In this document: piece after piece, positions 1-11,520 of the stretch
Layout: each line of letters opens with the position of its first letter
Position numbering within the stretch: position 1 is the first letter of the stretch
NCBI GenBank assembly: GCA_946122785.1
Contig: CAMGYJ010000011.1
Location: 38,218,513-38,282,512 of the forward strand
Direction: 5' to 3'
Source: Linum tenue
Taxonomy: Eukaryota; Streptophyta; Magnoliopsida; Malpighiales; Linaceae
Length of the DNA stretch: 64,000 nucleotides
Program-made: the position numbers and the translations under genes
The notes under the pieces: generated by a model
Seen by the model: the letters and a program-made list of their open reading frames with translations, nothing else
The model's database searches: none
What the model was told of the DNA's origin: nothing

Positions 1-1485
1 TTTTCCAAGATAATCTTGCGAACAATTTAAAAAAAAAAACCCTGCTACGAACAGTTCTACTAGGAAAACGAACGGAGAGTTATCGACGGGCTCTCTTGAT
101 TGCCGACGGCAATCTGCACATCAATGCCGCTATCGGCGGACTCTCTTGATTGCCGGCGGGCTCTCTTGATCGTCGACGGTAATCTGCACGTCAACGACAG
201 TGGTGATTTTGGTGGTGAGGTCGATCGATGACAATAGCGAGGTGTTAGATTGCGCCGACAGAAGTCTTGGCTTGGTATACAAAGGAAGGACAAAGGAGTG
301 GAAGGGAACGGCTGTGTTGTTTTTTATTTTTTCCACTTTTTTATTTATTTATGTTTTATTAATTTAACTACCAAACCAGAGTCACCCAATAATTTACAAA
401 TTCAACCATTCCAACCGGTTACAAAAAGTGGCGGCACTGGTACAGTGCCATGTACCACACATATATTAATAAACCACTCTCTGGTAAATATCTTAACAGC
501 GCATATCTCAGTAAAAACCTAATGATAACGGTTAAACAAAAAAGTTAGCATCATAGTACTGTCATAAACAACTAGTGTGGGCCCCGGCCAGTTGGCCGGA
601 GGAAGGTGAGGTATGAAATTTGATAATATAATGGGGTGTATAGCTTATTGTTGTATAGTTTTTTTTGGGAAATTCGTGATAAAAATAGTGAATTTTAGTA
701 GGAAAGAGACATGAATGATGCAATGAATCAAAAATCGGCCTTATGAACCAAAATCAAGTACATGTTACCTTGTGAAACAATATTGTTTCTGGTAATATGA
801 TGAGGTGGAGTAAGTTTTATAGAAACCGAATTCCAGAAAATCGAATAAAAAATCGCCTATCCCGTCGGTTTTCGGGAAATGAGCATCTCACAATCGTTGC
901 TAGCTTTTACTCGGCCCGTTGGTCGATTAATTTGCTTTATAAAACTTTCATCTTGTCGTCATTGTGCTTTCTGGTTTTTGTTAGGCCATGATAAAATCTA
1001 AGGAAATCACGAACGAATAACACAATTTGGGGTAGGAACCGCCGTTGTCGTATCCTAGAAAATGGTGGTAAACACAAACTCACCTGCCAAACTGGTTTGG
1101 ATTGAGATTATTATCGGGTATCAGGGAACCATGTGATTATAAATTAGACTTGATCAAAACGGGCCAAAACTTGAAATTCAGCATGTTTGACCGACCCATG
1201 CCAAATTCTAATTATTCTTTACTTTTAAAGTTTCTATTTGAAAATAAAAAATAGTGAAAGAAAAGAGATGACTGCAATTCGTCATTTGCACATCACTTAT
1301 TCCTGAATAAAACCATAAAAATTCAAAAGGAACTGAAAATGTTTAGGATCGTTTTAATGTTTAAAATAACCAAATAGATCGTTCTGTTTAGTTTTTTTAC
1401 TAACAAATACCAAACGATTCCCTATAAAATACACTATAATTTGATCATTATGATATCAAATAATTATATAATATATATTTGAAAT
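1..1485. other. Intergenic DNA, no gene recognised
   Basis: Open frames here are short and show no family similarity I can recognise. The first 340 bases contain a small imperfect direct repeat of GGCGGACTCTCTTGATTGCC-like units (about 80-180). A Helitron-like terminal motif lies at 900-930 and is listed separately. The remainder is AT-rich plant spacer. Confidence 0.6.
900..930 (-). repeat. Helitron-like 3' terminus (minus orientation), copy 1
   Basis: Read on the minus strand, this stretch has a short GC-rich stem (around CGACCAACGGGCCGAG), then a T/A-rich spacer, and ends in CTAG followed by C. The same end-motif recurs at 3452-3478 and 17133-17160. A hairpin a few bases before CTRR is the classic Helitron 3' end. 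The body and 5' end were not located, so this is a motif-level call only. Confidence 0.35.
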
Positions 1486-1953
1486 TAGGGATGGCAATTT
1501 CGACCTGACCCGATTTACCCGACCTGTTTTGGAGCAGGTCAAACCCGCCCCGTAGGCGGGGCGGGGTGGGCATGGGTACCTCTCATCGATCCGACCTGCC
1601 CTGACCCGCCCCATTCTCGACCCGTTCTTGCCTATATTACATATAATCTTAGTCAAATTACTCAGGATTTCCCTCTTATTACATTTTATTTTAGCTATAA
1701 TAAAGTTGTAAATAAGTGAAAACCTCAATTTCTTCAATAATTTAACTACATTTTATCATATTATGGTTTCTTTCTTGGTCTTTTAATGAAAATAACGAAT
1801 GTTTCCAATGTTTTTCGCATAATTACATACCCAACGAGTCGACCCGCCCCTACCCGCGGCCCGTGATAAATTACCCGACTTGGACCCGACCTGCCATGGG
1901 GCGGGTATGGGTATCGAGATACCCGCCCCAGACCTGCCCCATTGCCATTCCTA
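1486..1953. mobile_element. hAT-like MITE (468 bp)
   Basis: The element begins TAGGGATGGCAAT and ends ATTGCCATTCCTA, a near-perfect terminal inverted repeat. It is flanked by an exact 8-bp duplication TTTGAAAT (1478-1485 and 1954-1961), the target-site size of hAT transposases. The subterminal DNA is rich in GACCCGACC / GGCGGGGCGGG-type repeats. No transposase is encoded, so it is non-autonomous. Confidence 0.9.
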
Positions 1954-3515
1954 TTTGAAATGATAAAAATTGGACTAATTGGGTTGGTCGAGGTTGAACC
2001 ATTGAATAACTTTAAAATACATTATATTTTAGCCACCAGAGAAAATAGGTTGTTTGAGAATGACAAACCAATGATGTTCATTTGTTTTACTTGATAGCCA
2101 AATCACGTGTAGGTCAGACCCATTCATCTCTTTTACTTTATGGTTAGCGGTTAGCCCATTAGATACCATGCATTAGTTTATTGTTAAATTTTTTATTTTT
2201 AGCAATAAAAATGAGTATTGTTTTTGCCTTTCATATATATTTTATCATCAGGGAGAAATAAAAGGGTTTAAAGAAAAAAATTGACACTCGTGGACCCGTT
2301 TAAATCCGCATGTGTACGGTAAGTTGGCCCGTTCCACAGAGGAAAGAGAAAAAAATTGACACTCCCTATTCTACCCTTCCTACAAACGCTCCTGGAGCAG
2401 AGAATTTGAAATGGGGGAAGGGTTCTTTCCTCCCTGCTATTATATGTTTTTAATTTAAAAAGATACAACAAATCTACTTAGTGTGATTGGTTATGATCCT
2501 TGCTTTTCTTTAAAATGGTCATGGTTCGAATCCCAGTACGTGTCTTTTTAATGAATAAAAAAAGTAATTGTGAAGACCAAAATGTCCTTCCTACTTTCAC
2601 TCTCGTTGCAGGAAATTTGAAATGGTGCTCCCGTTTTTCCCTTCGGTGTATTATATTATGTGTAGATGTAGATGAGGATAACCAATTGAGAATTATTCTA
2701 CCACCGGATAACCTGAAATTTAACATAAATGAAATAAATATAATCTCGTACATGTAAGAAAATCATTACCCGATAATGGCCACTTACCAGTTACTGCATT
2801 GATGAAATCCTCTAAAAACTCCAAATTTCTTCCGTTTTTTAAAAATCTTAATCATTCTTGTGACTATATTACGCTTAACTTCAAGGATTTTCAAAGGAAC
2901 ATCATACGTTGTATAATACCATAAACAACACCATTTCAGCTTGTACCGAAGTTTATATCCTTTTATAGATATTATAGTGTGTCACTCTTTTATTAGGAAC
3001 TGACAAAGCTGTCCATTTCGTGGCAGAAAAGTCTATTTCATTGATAGATCGATTAATATCAACTGCGCAACGGTTTACTTTTCATAAGTTGTAATCTCCT
3101 ATCAATTTTACTATCTGACTATGGGAAAAAAATCACCACCATGAAATAAAGAGAACAAATTTTCGCTGGACACATAAGTTTGCACGGACCTCTTGAGTTT
3201 CAATTTGTAAGTGATGAATGACAGTTTCCTTCCAATGATAACTAGCTTTATAATTTTTTTATATTGTCCCTCGTAAACTTTTGGTAACATGCATGTAAAA
3301 TAGGCAGTCATAAGAAAATGTTAAATGATTTTTTGTCATTGATTGTGGTGATTCTTGGCTTTTAATGCCTGTATTTTTTTGTTAAATTTTATTTTTTTTC
3401 CAAGATTTGTAGAATTGTCTTATATACTCAACTTTTTCCCATACACCTTAACTAGCTTATACCCGTCCGTTGGTCAGAATATTTTGAGATATCTATTTCG
3501 ATGATATATCTTGAT
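1954..3515. other. Intergenic DNA, no gene recognised
   Basis: Frames overlap on both strands at 2268-2757 but none looks like a known protein. A direct repeat of AAAAATTGACACTC occurs near 2276 and 2350. A tRNA-like TGGTTCGAATCCC string sits at about 2522, but no cloverleaf could be built around it. Confidence 0.55.
3452..3478 (-). repeat. Helitron-like 3' terminus (minus orientation), copy 2
   Basis: On the minus strand this reads CTGACCAACGGACGGG, then a short spacer, then CTAGT. It closely matches the ends at 900-930 and 17133-17160. Only the terminus is recognisable; the matching 5' end was not found, and a hAT MITE sits only about 40 bp to the right. Confidence 0.4.
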
Positions 3516-3903
3516 TAGGGGTGTCCATTCGGGTTTGGTTTTTCGGGTTTACACGAAACCGACCCAATTATATATATTTTTGTTTTCCAGGTTTGGGTTC
3601 GTTTCGGGTTTCGGGTTTTTCGGCTTCGGGTTCGGTTTTGCTTATCGATTTTTCGGGTTCCGGTTAAAAACCTCCAATGAATAGAACTCAACCCGTATTC
3701 TTAGGCGTTCGGGTTTTCGGGTTTCGGTTTTGCTTTAACCGAGCCCGAACCCGATAAGGAATTTTCGGGTTTCGGGTAACCGGAACCCGCAAGTCCTTAT
3801 CGGTTTCGGGTTCGGTTTTAGTGATTTTCGGTTTCGAGTTTTTGGTTTTTTCGGGTTTCAGTTCGGGTAACCGAACCCGACCCGAACTGAACTGACACCC
3901 CTA
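3516..3903. mobile_element. hAT-like MITE (388 bp), CGGGTTT-rich
   Basis: The ends are TAGGGGTGTCC and a complementary GACACCCCTA, flanked by an exact 8-bp duplication ATCTTGAT (3508-3515 and 3904-3911). The interior is an imperfect array of TTCGGGTTT / AACCCGAAC motifs on both strands. There is no coding capacity. Confidence 0.9.
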
Positions 3904-5614
3904 ATCTTGATAAATAGTTAAATACATTTTGTTTGGAACTAATAGTTGACTTTTTATAATCGAGATTAATATTATTAAAACATGATAAATAAAACTCAAT
4001 TCTTAGTATTAAAGCAATCACATGAATTAATATATTGAGAGTTTAATTTGTATACCTTGAACCTTATTGATGAATAGTGTTCTCACTTATCATAATCAAT
4101 TCCTTGATGAAAAGTTTTATACTTGATTGGGATTTTTTTTTCTCAATTAATAGGTTTGTACATGATTCCCTTTGGAGTTTGGACAGATAACATGAAGAGT
4201 GAATACTTTGAAGTCAGGACATATAGACTAGAAATAAGAACAATGTAAACACCATATAGCAAGGAAGACAGAAGCTCTGGGGAGCTGTCAATTACTATTT
4301 TTGAAGTATAGCTTAGATAGAAGGAAAAAGGTTTGCTCTGCTAAATCCACAAATCCCCTCAAATGATACCAAGGTGAGAAAAACAATTCCAATGAATGAA
4401 AGCATGGAAGAAAACTAACTGAACCCGAATGAATTTATTTGGCTAAATATGGTTGCGTGCACAATTACGCTAATCATTATTAACCACCATCACATATAGG
4501 TGGAGTGTAATTAGTCTCCAAACTATGCAGCATTTTGTGTACTCTCACAATCCACGTCGAATTTTTTACCCTATTAATTATATAAACCATTTACCCAACA
4601 CATAAATTCCACTTTGAAACTCATATATCCCCTGAACGGTTTGACACCTCATTCACAAATTATCCAAATTAACTACAATTACACACATGCATGTCTCCAT
4701 CCCCTTTTAGTTCCCTCGCTGCTTGCATATATAGCACCAACAACACTACATCTACATGGACCATACTTTGAGCTTTTTTAGTGAGCATTCCACTGACTAC
4801 ACTTTCACCCACCTAAGTTGCTTACCCTTACAGTTCTCATAGCGGCAGCAGAAACATTAGGTATCACTGCAAGCACGCGACACAATTCAATAGACAACAC
4901 ATGAATCTGAGTAACATAAGATTAAGAGTTTGCCAGTTTGGTGAACCATGTTTATCAGCATAAACATACATTCAACCATTCTAAGTATTACGTCTCATCA
5001 CAAACGAACAAAAAAGGCATTGTATTATGTTCCATAACAACTCAATAGAGGAATGTATTTAGTCAAAATTTCCCATTAACAAATGCAAACTGACAAAGAG
5101 GAACCTAGATTAAGGAGTCTAATAGTCGAGGGATTTCAATTATAAAACTATAGGTTAGATAGAATCATCAACCTCAAGGGAAAAGTCATTATTGTATTAA
5201 GCCCCAAATCTTCTGAAACATACCAAAATGAGAGAAACAAATCACAAACTATGAAGCCCTGAAAATCTATCTGACATCCAATTACTTTATGGGGTTAAAT
5301 TTGGTTTGTTTCATAAATATGTTATATAGTCATGGAATTGATTGATTCATGTTGGTTGGTGTAATTAAGGAAACATAATCATCTCACAACAACCATCCCT
5401 TTTACTGGTTCTTCCTTCGGCTCTCCACTCTTTCACCTGTAAAGTAAAATTAGTGTTCACCTAAAATCATGGAGTTTTTTTGGTTTTTCATAAACACCCC
5501 ATTTGAATTTTTTGTGGCATACTGCGTTCTCGCAAAAAAAAAAAACTGAAATAGCCATATAAAGCTTGAAGTAGCAGCACAAAACCAAAATGAAAAATAT
5601 AGTGATGGAACAAC
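3904..5614. other. Intergenic DNA 3' of the OPT remnant; no further OPT exons
   Basis: An intact OPT gene on the minus strand would have its later exons here, running toward lower coordinates. None of the conserved OPT sequence that should follow was seen in any frame. The region is AT-rich with stop codons throughout. If transcription reads through, an acceptor-like TTTACAG near 5435 would give only a short tail before a stop. Confidence 0.6.
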
Positions 5615-6148
5615 CTCCACTCCCTCGAGCCGAGCTGGCGAAGATGGTGATGAGGGCGTGCTCCTTCATGTTGAACGGCCCCCGATTCATCGACAATTTG
5701 TAGTCCGAAAAGGGGGAAATTTTGAATTTCCTGGTAGGCAGAGTTGCCGCCATTAGCTTCCCGAGTGGGAGCACCACGATTTGGACGGAGACCGAGCCGA
5801 CGAAGAGCTGGTTCTGACGGGAGCCGAAGAATTGGTTGACGAAGGAAAGAATTGCGCAGGCGAGGATTCCGAGGACCCATGTCCGGAAAGTTAGGACCGG
5901 CTGGGTCGGGTCGTCGGTGATCGGAACTGTAAGTCGGACCTGCTCGATCGGGTTGTCGTTCACTTCTTCCTTCTCATTGCCTGTCGAAACAAACATCGAC
6001 CCATTGTCAAGTTAACCGTTAATCACAAACCCTTTGAATCTTTCACTAAAATGCAGAGCATTGTTGGTCTCTGTAACTGCTTACCGAGAACAACGCACTG
6101 AAGGTGATTCTGTCGAGGGGTTCCCTCAACCGAGAAACTGGAAGTCAT
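5615..6148 (-). pseudogene. Oligopeptide transporter (OPT family), first two coding exons only
   Basis: OPT proteins are multi-pass plasma-membrane carriers for small peptides or metal chelates. Two exons join in frame. Exon 1 runs 6148-6085, from an ATG to a GGTAAGC donor (21 codons plus one base). Exon 2 runs 5980-5615, from a TTTCGACAG acceptor to a donor after GSGG. The product shows family hallmarks: the acidic lead-in [11 protein letters not shown], the first membrane segment [19 protein letters not shown] with NQFFG after it, [13 protein letters not shown], and the signature [18 protein letters not shown] proteins are normally about 700-750 residues; here only about 143 codons exist and no later exon lies in the 5.6 kb downstream. 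GSGG replaces the usual GAGG-like end. A truncated gene fragment is the best reading; a very long intron leaving the window is less likely. Confidence 0.8.
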
Positions 6149-6884
6149 CCCCGTGGCCTCAGATTTCTCACTGATTGCGGAGTAACACAGAGAGACTATC
6201 AAATGGTGAATTGGACTTGTAAAGAGATGGAAAAGGCGGGAATTTTTTTTTTAATAGCAGCAAGTTTGGTAGGATATGGTGGTTGGAGGAGAGGCGGTGG
6301 CAGAACAACCTTTGTTGACAGTGACGGAAGACGTTTTCAGCCCAAAAAAAGTAGTGGGAACCGACGGTTTCTTATCTCTCCTGTCAGGCGGGGATTTTTA
6401 ATTTAATCCCGTGTAACCACCCTGCCACGTCAGACTCCTAAAATCACTCTATGCGCAGGAAAATTTGAATGGGGTTGCAGTTTTACTTTTCAGCTATAAA
6501 TTATACTGTTGATTGCAAGGGGAAAAAACCAAAACATCCTTGCATACTTTTACTGATAAAAAAAAATTCAGTCTTTCACTCGATCGCTAATCTTGATAAC
6601 TTTTCTTCTACGATCATATCATAAGTTCAATAAAAACCCGAATAAATGATGAAAAATATATGAACATATATATTAAATATACTCAATATAGGAAAATGTA
6701 TTTGGAATAAATTAGATATGCCTAGGTCAAATCTCTACTCAAGACAATTAGTCAGAACATAATGACAACACCTTCAAGCATCACTTTAATGAAAAGCAAA
6801 AGGCTAATCTCATGAAAACCGCTGCTTGTTAAAGTTGCAATAAAATGTTAAGAAATAAATGTTAATTTCCCACATACTTAGCAT
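6149..6884. other. 5' flank of the OPT remnant, with a segment repeated at 21.45 kb
   Basis: No gene was found. Bases about 6378-6530 are strongly similar to 21460-21590: both have a TCAGGCGGGA-type start, CTGCCAC[G/A]TCAG, TCCTAAAATCA, CTATG[C/G]GCAGGAAA, then TGCAGTTTTACTTTT and TATAAATTATACTGTTGAT. Both lie upstream of minus-strand reading frames. A TATAAATTATA box lies within the shared segment. Confidence 0.6.
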
Positions 6885-7607
6885 TAGGGTGGGCACGTGG
6901 GTGGTTAATTCGCGGGTTGTTGTCGATCCATCCGCAAATAACCCGAACCGCAAGTAGTGGGTGATTCATGTGGGTGAATTGCGGGTTGATAAATCTCCTA
7001 CCGGCAGTTATGTGGGTGGATGGTGGTTGGATTGCAGGTCACCCGAATGACCTGCACTGTACTTTTACATGAATGGTTTTTCTTATGCTATCGAATATTC
7101 ATCACATTTCCTAACCGCACTACACACTAGCCATCTACTACTAAAAATGGAGAATAAAGAATATTTTTAGACTACTATTATTCGTTATTGTGTTGTGTAA
7201 TATCCATTAGATATTGGATTCACATTATAAACTATTAATTTTATCAAAATCATAAAATACGTCTGTTCTCTCAAATTATTTACACAATTGGTTGGTAGAG
7301 TATTGAAAATTTTGATTTAAATACTACATGGATTCACATGAGACAAAGTGGGAAGTGTTTAAATTGTTACTATCTTACTAATTTACAAAGAACTTATTAT
7401 AAATGTTATTAAACTTTCTTAGCGGCTAGGTGGAGAATTGGTTTTGCGGGTTAATCCACAACACAACCGCACCCATCCGCCACCCACCCAACCCAACCTG
7501 TAGAAGAATGTGAGAGGATAGTGGGTCAAAATTATACCAACCCGCTAGTCAACGGGTAGGTCAATTTGAAAGTAAAATCCACCCAACCCGCCTATTACCC
7601 ACCCCTA
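6885..7607. mobile_element. hAT-like MITE (about 723 bp), slightly decayed
   Basis: It begins TAGGGTGGGCACG and ends CCCACCCCTA, with subterminal GTGGGTGG / CCACCCAACCC repeats. The flanks CTTAGCAT and CTTAGATC are a near-duplication, so the 8-bp target duplication is imperfect. In layout it resembles the element at 21714-22416, whose interior is also built on (G)TGGGTGGG repeats. Confidence 0.7.
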
Positions 7608-8613
7608 CTTAGATCAAGAGATTAAGGGAAAATATATAAAGAAAGAGTCAAAAGACAAACTGCAATTAATACTATCGAGTTTGACTAAATGGGTACAGAA
7701 TTTATTAAATAAAATTGTTAAACTTCATACAACAATGGTCACAATATGAAATATAAAATCACATAGTAAAAGTCATTGTTACAAGATATTTTACAATAAC
7801 CTTATTTTTATAGTTAATCTCAATCTAATAGTTAAAAAGTTGGAATACAACTACTAATTTGAACTGATATTTTTCGCTATAATGCTTTCAAGTTTAGAAA
7901 TTTTTGAGTTATTGTTTCTTTATATTTTTAGCGGGCCAAATTGTTTTCTTTGCACTTCAATTACTTATTATGCATGCCTCTGCACTGATAAGAAACCTAT
8001 ACAGCTAGTTTTCAATCTTTATTTTTGAAAACAAATGACTAAAATAGAGAAAGCGAAACTTAAACTAATTAAATAATTTAAAATGACCCTAAGTTTAATG
8101 TTAATGATTGTTCAAGCAAGCCCATATATATGATTATATGTGTCATGTATGACAAACAATACGAATAAGAAAAAATTGCTTTCGTAGTTTGGTTTGTGAG
8201 TAACTTGTCCATCAATTCTAACCTACGTATACGGACTGCCTTCCAATCCACGTGAAGTAATTGTCCATGTCATTCTTTAATTATGTAACATATATACCAT
8301 ACCTTGTATGACTAATACTAGCTACTTCCTGTATATATCAGCAGACAGCTTAACTACTTAATTAATTGCTTATATATGTTTAAATTTTTTTCATCACCAA
8401 ATTAAATTCTCATCGCAACACTACCATCACAATCACATTGAACAACTAAATTAAATCAGTAGCATTCAATTTGTACAAACATATATATGTGTGGAAGAGA
8501 AGGAGTAGTACAACGTAAGTTACAACAAACAAGCACAAATTAGAGTGTTGTTTGAATCTACAAAAACAACAACAAAAAGTTAATGCGAGAAAAGATCAAT
8601 GTATTTCATAAGG
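7608..8613. other. 3' flank of the MYB gene, no gene recognised
   Basis: AT-rich DNA containing no frame of note. It probably includes the 3' UTR and downstream spacer of the minus-strand MYB gene; several AATAAA-like strings occur but none can be assigned as the poly(A) signal. Confidence 0.5.
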
Positions 8614-8731
8614 TCAAGATGAAGGTATACCCACACCAAGAAAATCAATGAAGCTGGGAGCATCATCGTGGTCGCCGTCGTCTTCTTCTGCTTGCTCTGT
8701 CGTCATCACCTGATTACGAAATCCATCACTA
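8614..8731 (-). other. Displaced C-terminal tail of the MYB gene (FIDFLGVG motif)
   Basis: Immediately 3' of the MYB stop, a different minus-strand frame reads [14 protein letters not shown], then MTTEQAEEDDGDHDD, then APSFIDFLGVGIPSS and a stop at 8614-8616. A C-terminal FxDFLGVG block is typical of the MYB52/54/105/117 group, so this is probably the true end of the protein. It is out of frame with the main exon, so either a single-base indel has occurred around the ATT repeat (about 8745) or upstream, or a short intron has been missed. Confidence 0.65.
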
Positions 8732-9915
8732 CTACTCGAGGATAATAATAATAATTCTCGAATGACCAACAACATCATCCCCAATTCCCTTCTTCCTCAT
8801 CTTGTTGCCACCACCATTAGTAACATCTTTCTCTTCATTACCATCATCCCTAACCCTCAAATGCCCAAAGGCGGGGCTGGGAATTACCACTCTGCAGGCC
8901 CGGTTATTATACGACCCGGCCCAACTCCACAAGCTCCCAGGGGCGATATTGTTAGTGTTACTACTCGGACAATTGGAGCAATAAGTGGAGTAGTAATCTC
9001 TCAATGGCTTCTGCTGCCTCAAACGATGGTTATAGACATTGTTAACGTTGTGGTTGGAGCTGCTGATGATTGACCATGGCGTCCTTGGTTGCTGATAGTG
9101 GTGGTGGTGGTGGAGTTTGGAGTGTTGTTCCCTTTGCCTGCGGGCGGTGAGGACGTGGCAGTGGTTCTTGACGGCGTTATCGGTGCGGCCGGGGAAGAGG
9201 CGGGCGATGAGGGACCACTTGTTGCCGTGGATGCGGTGAGCGGTCAGCAGCCTCTCCTCTTCTGCCTCCGTGAAGGGTTTTGTGTTGATTTTGGGGTCAA
9301 GTTGGTTGAACCACCTCAATCGGCAGCTCTTCCCTGCAACAAATTAAATCAAACCCCATCAATCTATCTGGCTATTTTCCACAAAGCAAAGCAAAGCAAG
9401 CTACCTGTTGTGCCTTAACGTCTCTCTCAAGTCTCGATCGACAACTCCGATTTATCTGGACCAACTAATTCTTCGTATTTGTATCTATACTTTTTCGGAA
9501 AATCAAGAGCAATACCCAACTATCATTTTTGACAAACTAGCTAATCGCCAAATCGAAACTCGGATCATACTTTAGTACTATTCAGTCACTTCTTCCTTCG
9601 TTGGCTTAGTTAGTTATTAAGATTTCTAAGAACCCTAGCTAGAGCCTAGAGCTAGGAAGGAAGGAAGCCATGGTGGAGAGGAGTAGGTAGGAATAGGGTA
9701 CCTGATCTGCCTTGGAGCTTGTCAGCGATGGAATTCCAGTTCTGGGCACCAAACTGCTCGACCAGCTGCCTCAGTTTCTCATCTTCAGCAGGTCTCCAAT
9801 GGCCTCTCTTGCAAGAAGAAGAAGAAGACTTTGAACAAGAGTTAGTGAGTGGCCTTGTTCCTGCCGAAGCCGGTAATTCATCGCAAGAGCTGGCTGCAAC
9901 AGATCCTTGTTCCAT
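8732..9915 (-). CDS. R2R3-MYB transcription factor (MYB52/54/105/117-like)
   Basis: A nuclear DNA-binding regulator; relatives control secondary wall, boundary or organ development. Exon 1 is 9915-9702 (donor TCAG/GTACCC) and exon 2 is 9333-8732 (acceptor TTGCAG/GGAAGAGC), joining exactly at [11 protein letters not shown] and giving 271 residues. R2 spans about 38-85 with its tryptophans at W40, W60 and W79; R3 spans about 90-137 with F92 and W111. The order [54 protein letters not shown] fits subgroup 21. Two oddities stand out. The third R3 tryptophan, normally in NHWHV, is cysteine (codon TGC, residue 130). Also, this frame ends after a run of isoleucines, while the conserved FIDFLGVG tail lies just downstream in another frame. 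It may be a functional gene with an unseen intron, or an early pseudogene. Confidence 0.88.
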
Positions 9916-9944
9916 TTCTATATGATGATCGACCGATCAATTAT

Positions 9945-9956
9945 CAGTTTATATAA
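9945..9956 (-). promoter_or_regulatory. Candidate TATA box of the MYB gene
   Basis: On the minus strand the sequence TTATATAAAC lies about 30-40 bp upstream of the MYB ATG at 9915. If used, the 5' UTR would be very short, so a more distal start is also possible. The 10020-10200 stretch upstream is CT/AG-rich, as is usual for plant 5' leaders. Confidence 0.4.
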
Positions 9957-10202
9957 CTACTGCATGTATTGGCCGGGGGCAGCTGGGAGAGGAAAAGTAG
10001 CCTGCACTAGAGGGAGGGAGAACAAGAAGATGAGGGTACGTAGGGCAACGTTTTGTTTTTCTTTCTTGTGTATACTTTAGTTTATTAATTGTTTGTTTGG
10101 CTAACGTGGTTGGTTTATTATTGTTACCTTCACTTAGCTTTAGCTTTAGCTTAGCTAGAGTTAAGAGTTGTGTGTGGATGAATGGATGGCAAGTCACTTT
10201 TG

Positions 10203-10740
10203 TTGGTTTTACACGACACTTTTAGTTAGCAACCTTGGATCACCTTACTTAATTATCTATTCCATAACTAATGCTTAACAATTATAATATTATTTCATTC
10301 TTATGTGAATAAATGGTAGGACCTACAACCAAACTTTTATTGCATATTAATTAATTATGCTTTTTTTTAAATATATCGATGGTAAAAATGAGGTGAACTA
10401 TTTCCTAACTCTCTCCCATCATATATGAATTACATATGCAATGCATGAATAGTCTTTCAATAACGGATAGAAATGGTATAGCATTTTTTTTATGGACTCG
10501 TTGGTTGGTTGAAACAAGATACATTATGCAATCATAATTGAAGTACATATTGAATGCATGAATGATCTCAAAATTTATAGAAGAGATATGTAAACATGAT
10601 TTTTATTTATTCGACTTGTCGAGTAAAACTAAGTACGTTTCAAATGAGCCTTAGCATGAGGAGCTGCTAGTTTTGCACCGGAGGCCTATTCAGATGAAAC
10701 CAATGATCACCTCCATGCGACCTTTTTGGCTAAAGAGTCT
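10203..10740. other. Intergenic DNA, no gene recognised
   Basis: AT-rich spacer between the MYB gene promoter and the CACTA element. Direct repeats of a TGCA(T)TGAATG/ATGAAT-containing string occur around 10440 and 10550. No open frame of note. Confidence 0.5.
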
Positions 10741-11379
10741 CACTACAAAAAAAATGTGCCTACGACAAGGGTTTTTTTAACCTATACCAAGGGTTTTTTT
10801 AACCTATACCAAGGGTTTTAACCCTTGCTACAGGCAGTAGCAGGGGTTTCCCAACCGTTGCTAACGATCCTTGGCAAAGCCGCCTTGCTATATATAGCAA
10901 GGATTTTAGGCAACCCTTGGTGGAAGTCCCTTGCAAGGGTACGTAGCAAGGGTTATAACCTTTGCTAAATATAGCAATGGTTAAAACCCTTGCTACAGAT
11001 GGCTAAAATATACACAAACCAGTGTTAGTTATCGGTCGCTAAAAAACATTTTCGGTCGCTAGAAAACCCGTCGCTAATAGTAACTTACATGTAACAAGGG
11101 TTGGAAACCCTTGCTACTTGCCGCTAAAATTAAAAGAAATCCACGTAATTGATTTTTATGCTAGAGAAACATTCTAGGGATAACATAGGTTCGATGAGAG
11201 TCCCTTATTGGCCAGTATTAACTTTATTATATAAAAAAACCTACAAATGGTTGAACAACACAAATAATTCTTTCCACCACAAATTCTATGATTTATAATC
11301 TTAAAAAAATATATAACCAAAATCATTCATTAAACATTCTAAATAGTCTATGTTCATGTTCTTCCCCATCAATATCATC

Positions 11380-11520
11380 ATTTCCATCCTCGAAAGAAGT
11401 TTTTGCTTCAAGATTCACTCCATTATTTGCCTAGCATCTTCTGCGGCTTTTGCTTCTGCATCTCTGCAGCTTCTTGCGCACTAAGGAGAATCCAGAGAAT
11501 GAGCTGTTGTATTTCATGCA
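11380..11520 (-). other. Short acidic minus-strand tail inside the outer CACTA element
   Basis: One minus-strand frame reads NLEAKTSFEDGNDDIDGEE and ends in a stop shortly after. Alternate frames are rich in Q/A/E. It could be the end of a captured gene or of a lost transposon protein; nothing in it identifies a family. Confidence 0.2.

Noticed and set aside
2515..2545. tRNA-like T-arm string TGGTTCGAATCCC
   Set aside because: No acceptor stem, D-arm or anticodon arm can be paired around it. It could be a B-box of a SINE, but no A-box or tail was convincing.
8762..9073. Plus-strand open frames opposite the MYB exon
   Set aside because: They are antisense shadows of the GC-rich MYB exon; the minus frame has full MYB repeats and correct splice sites.
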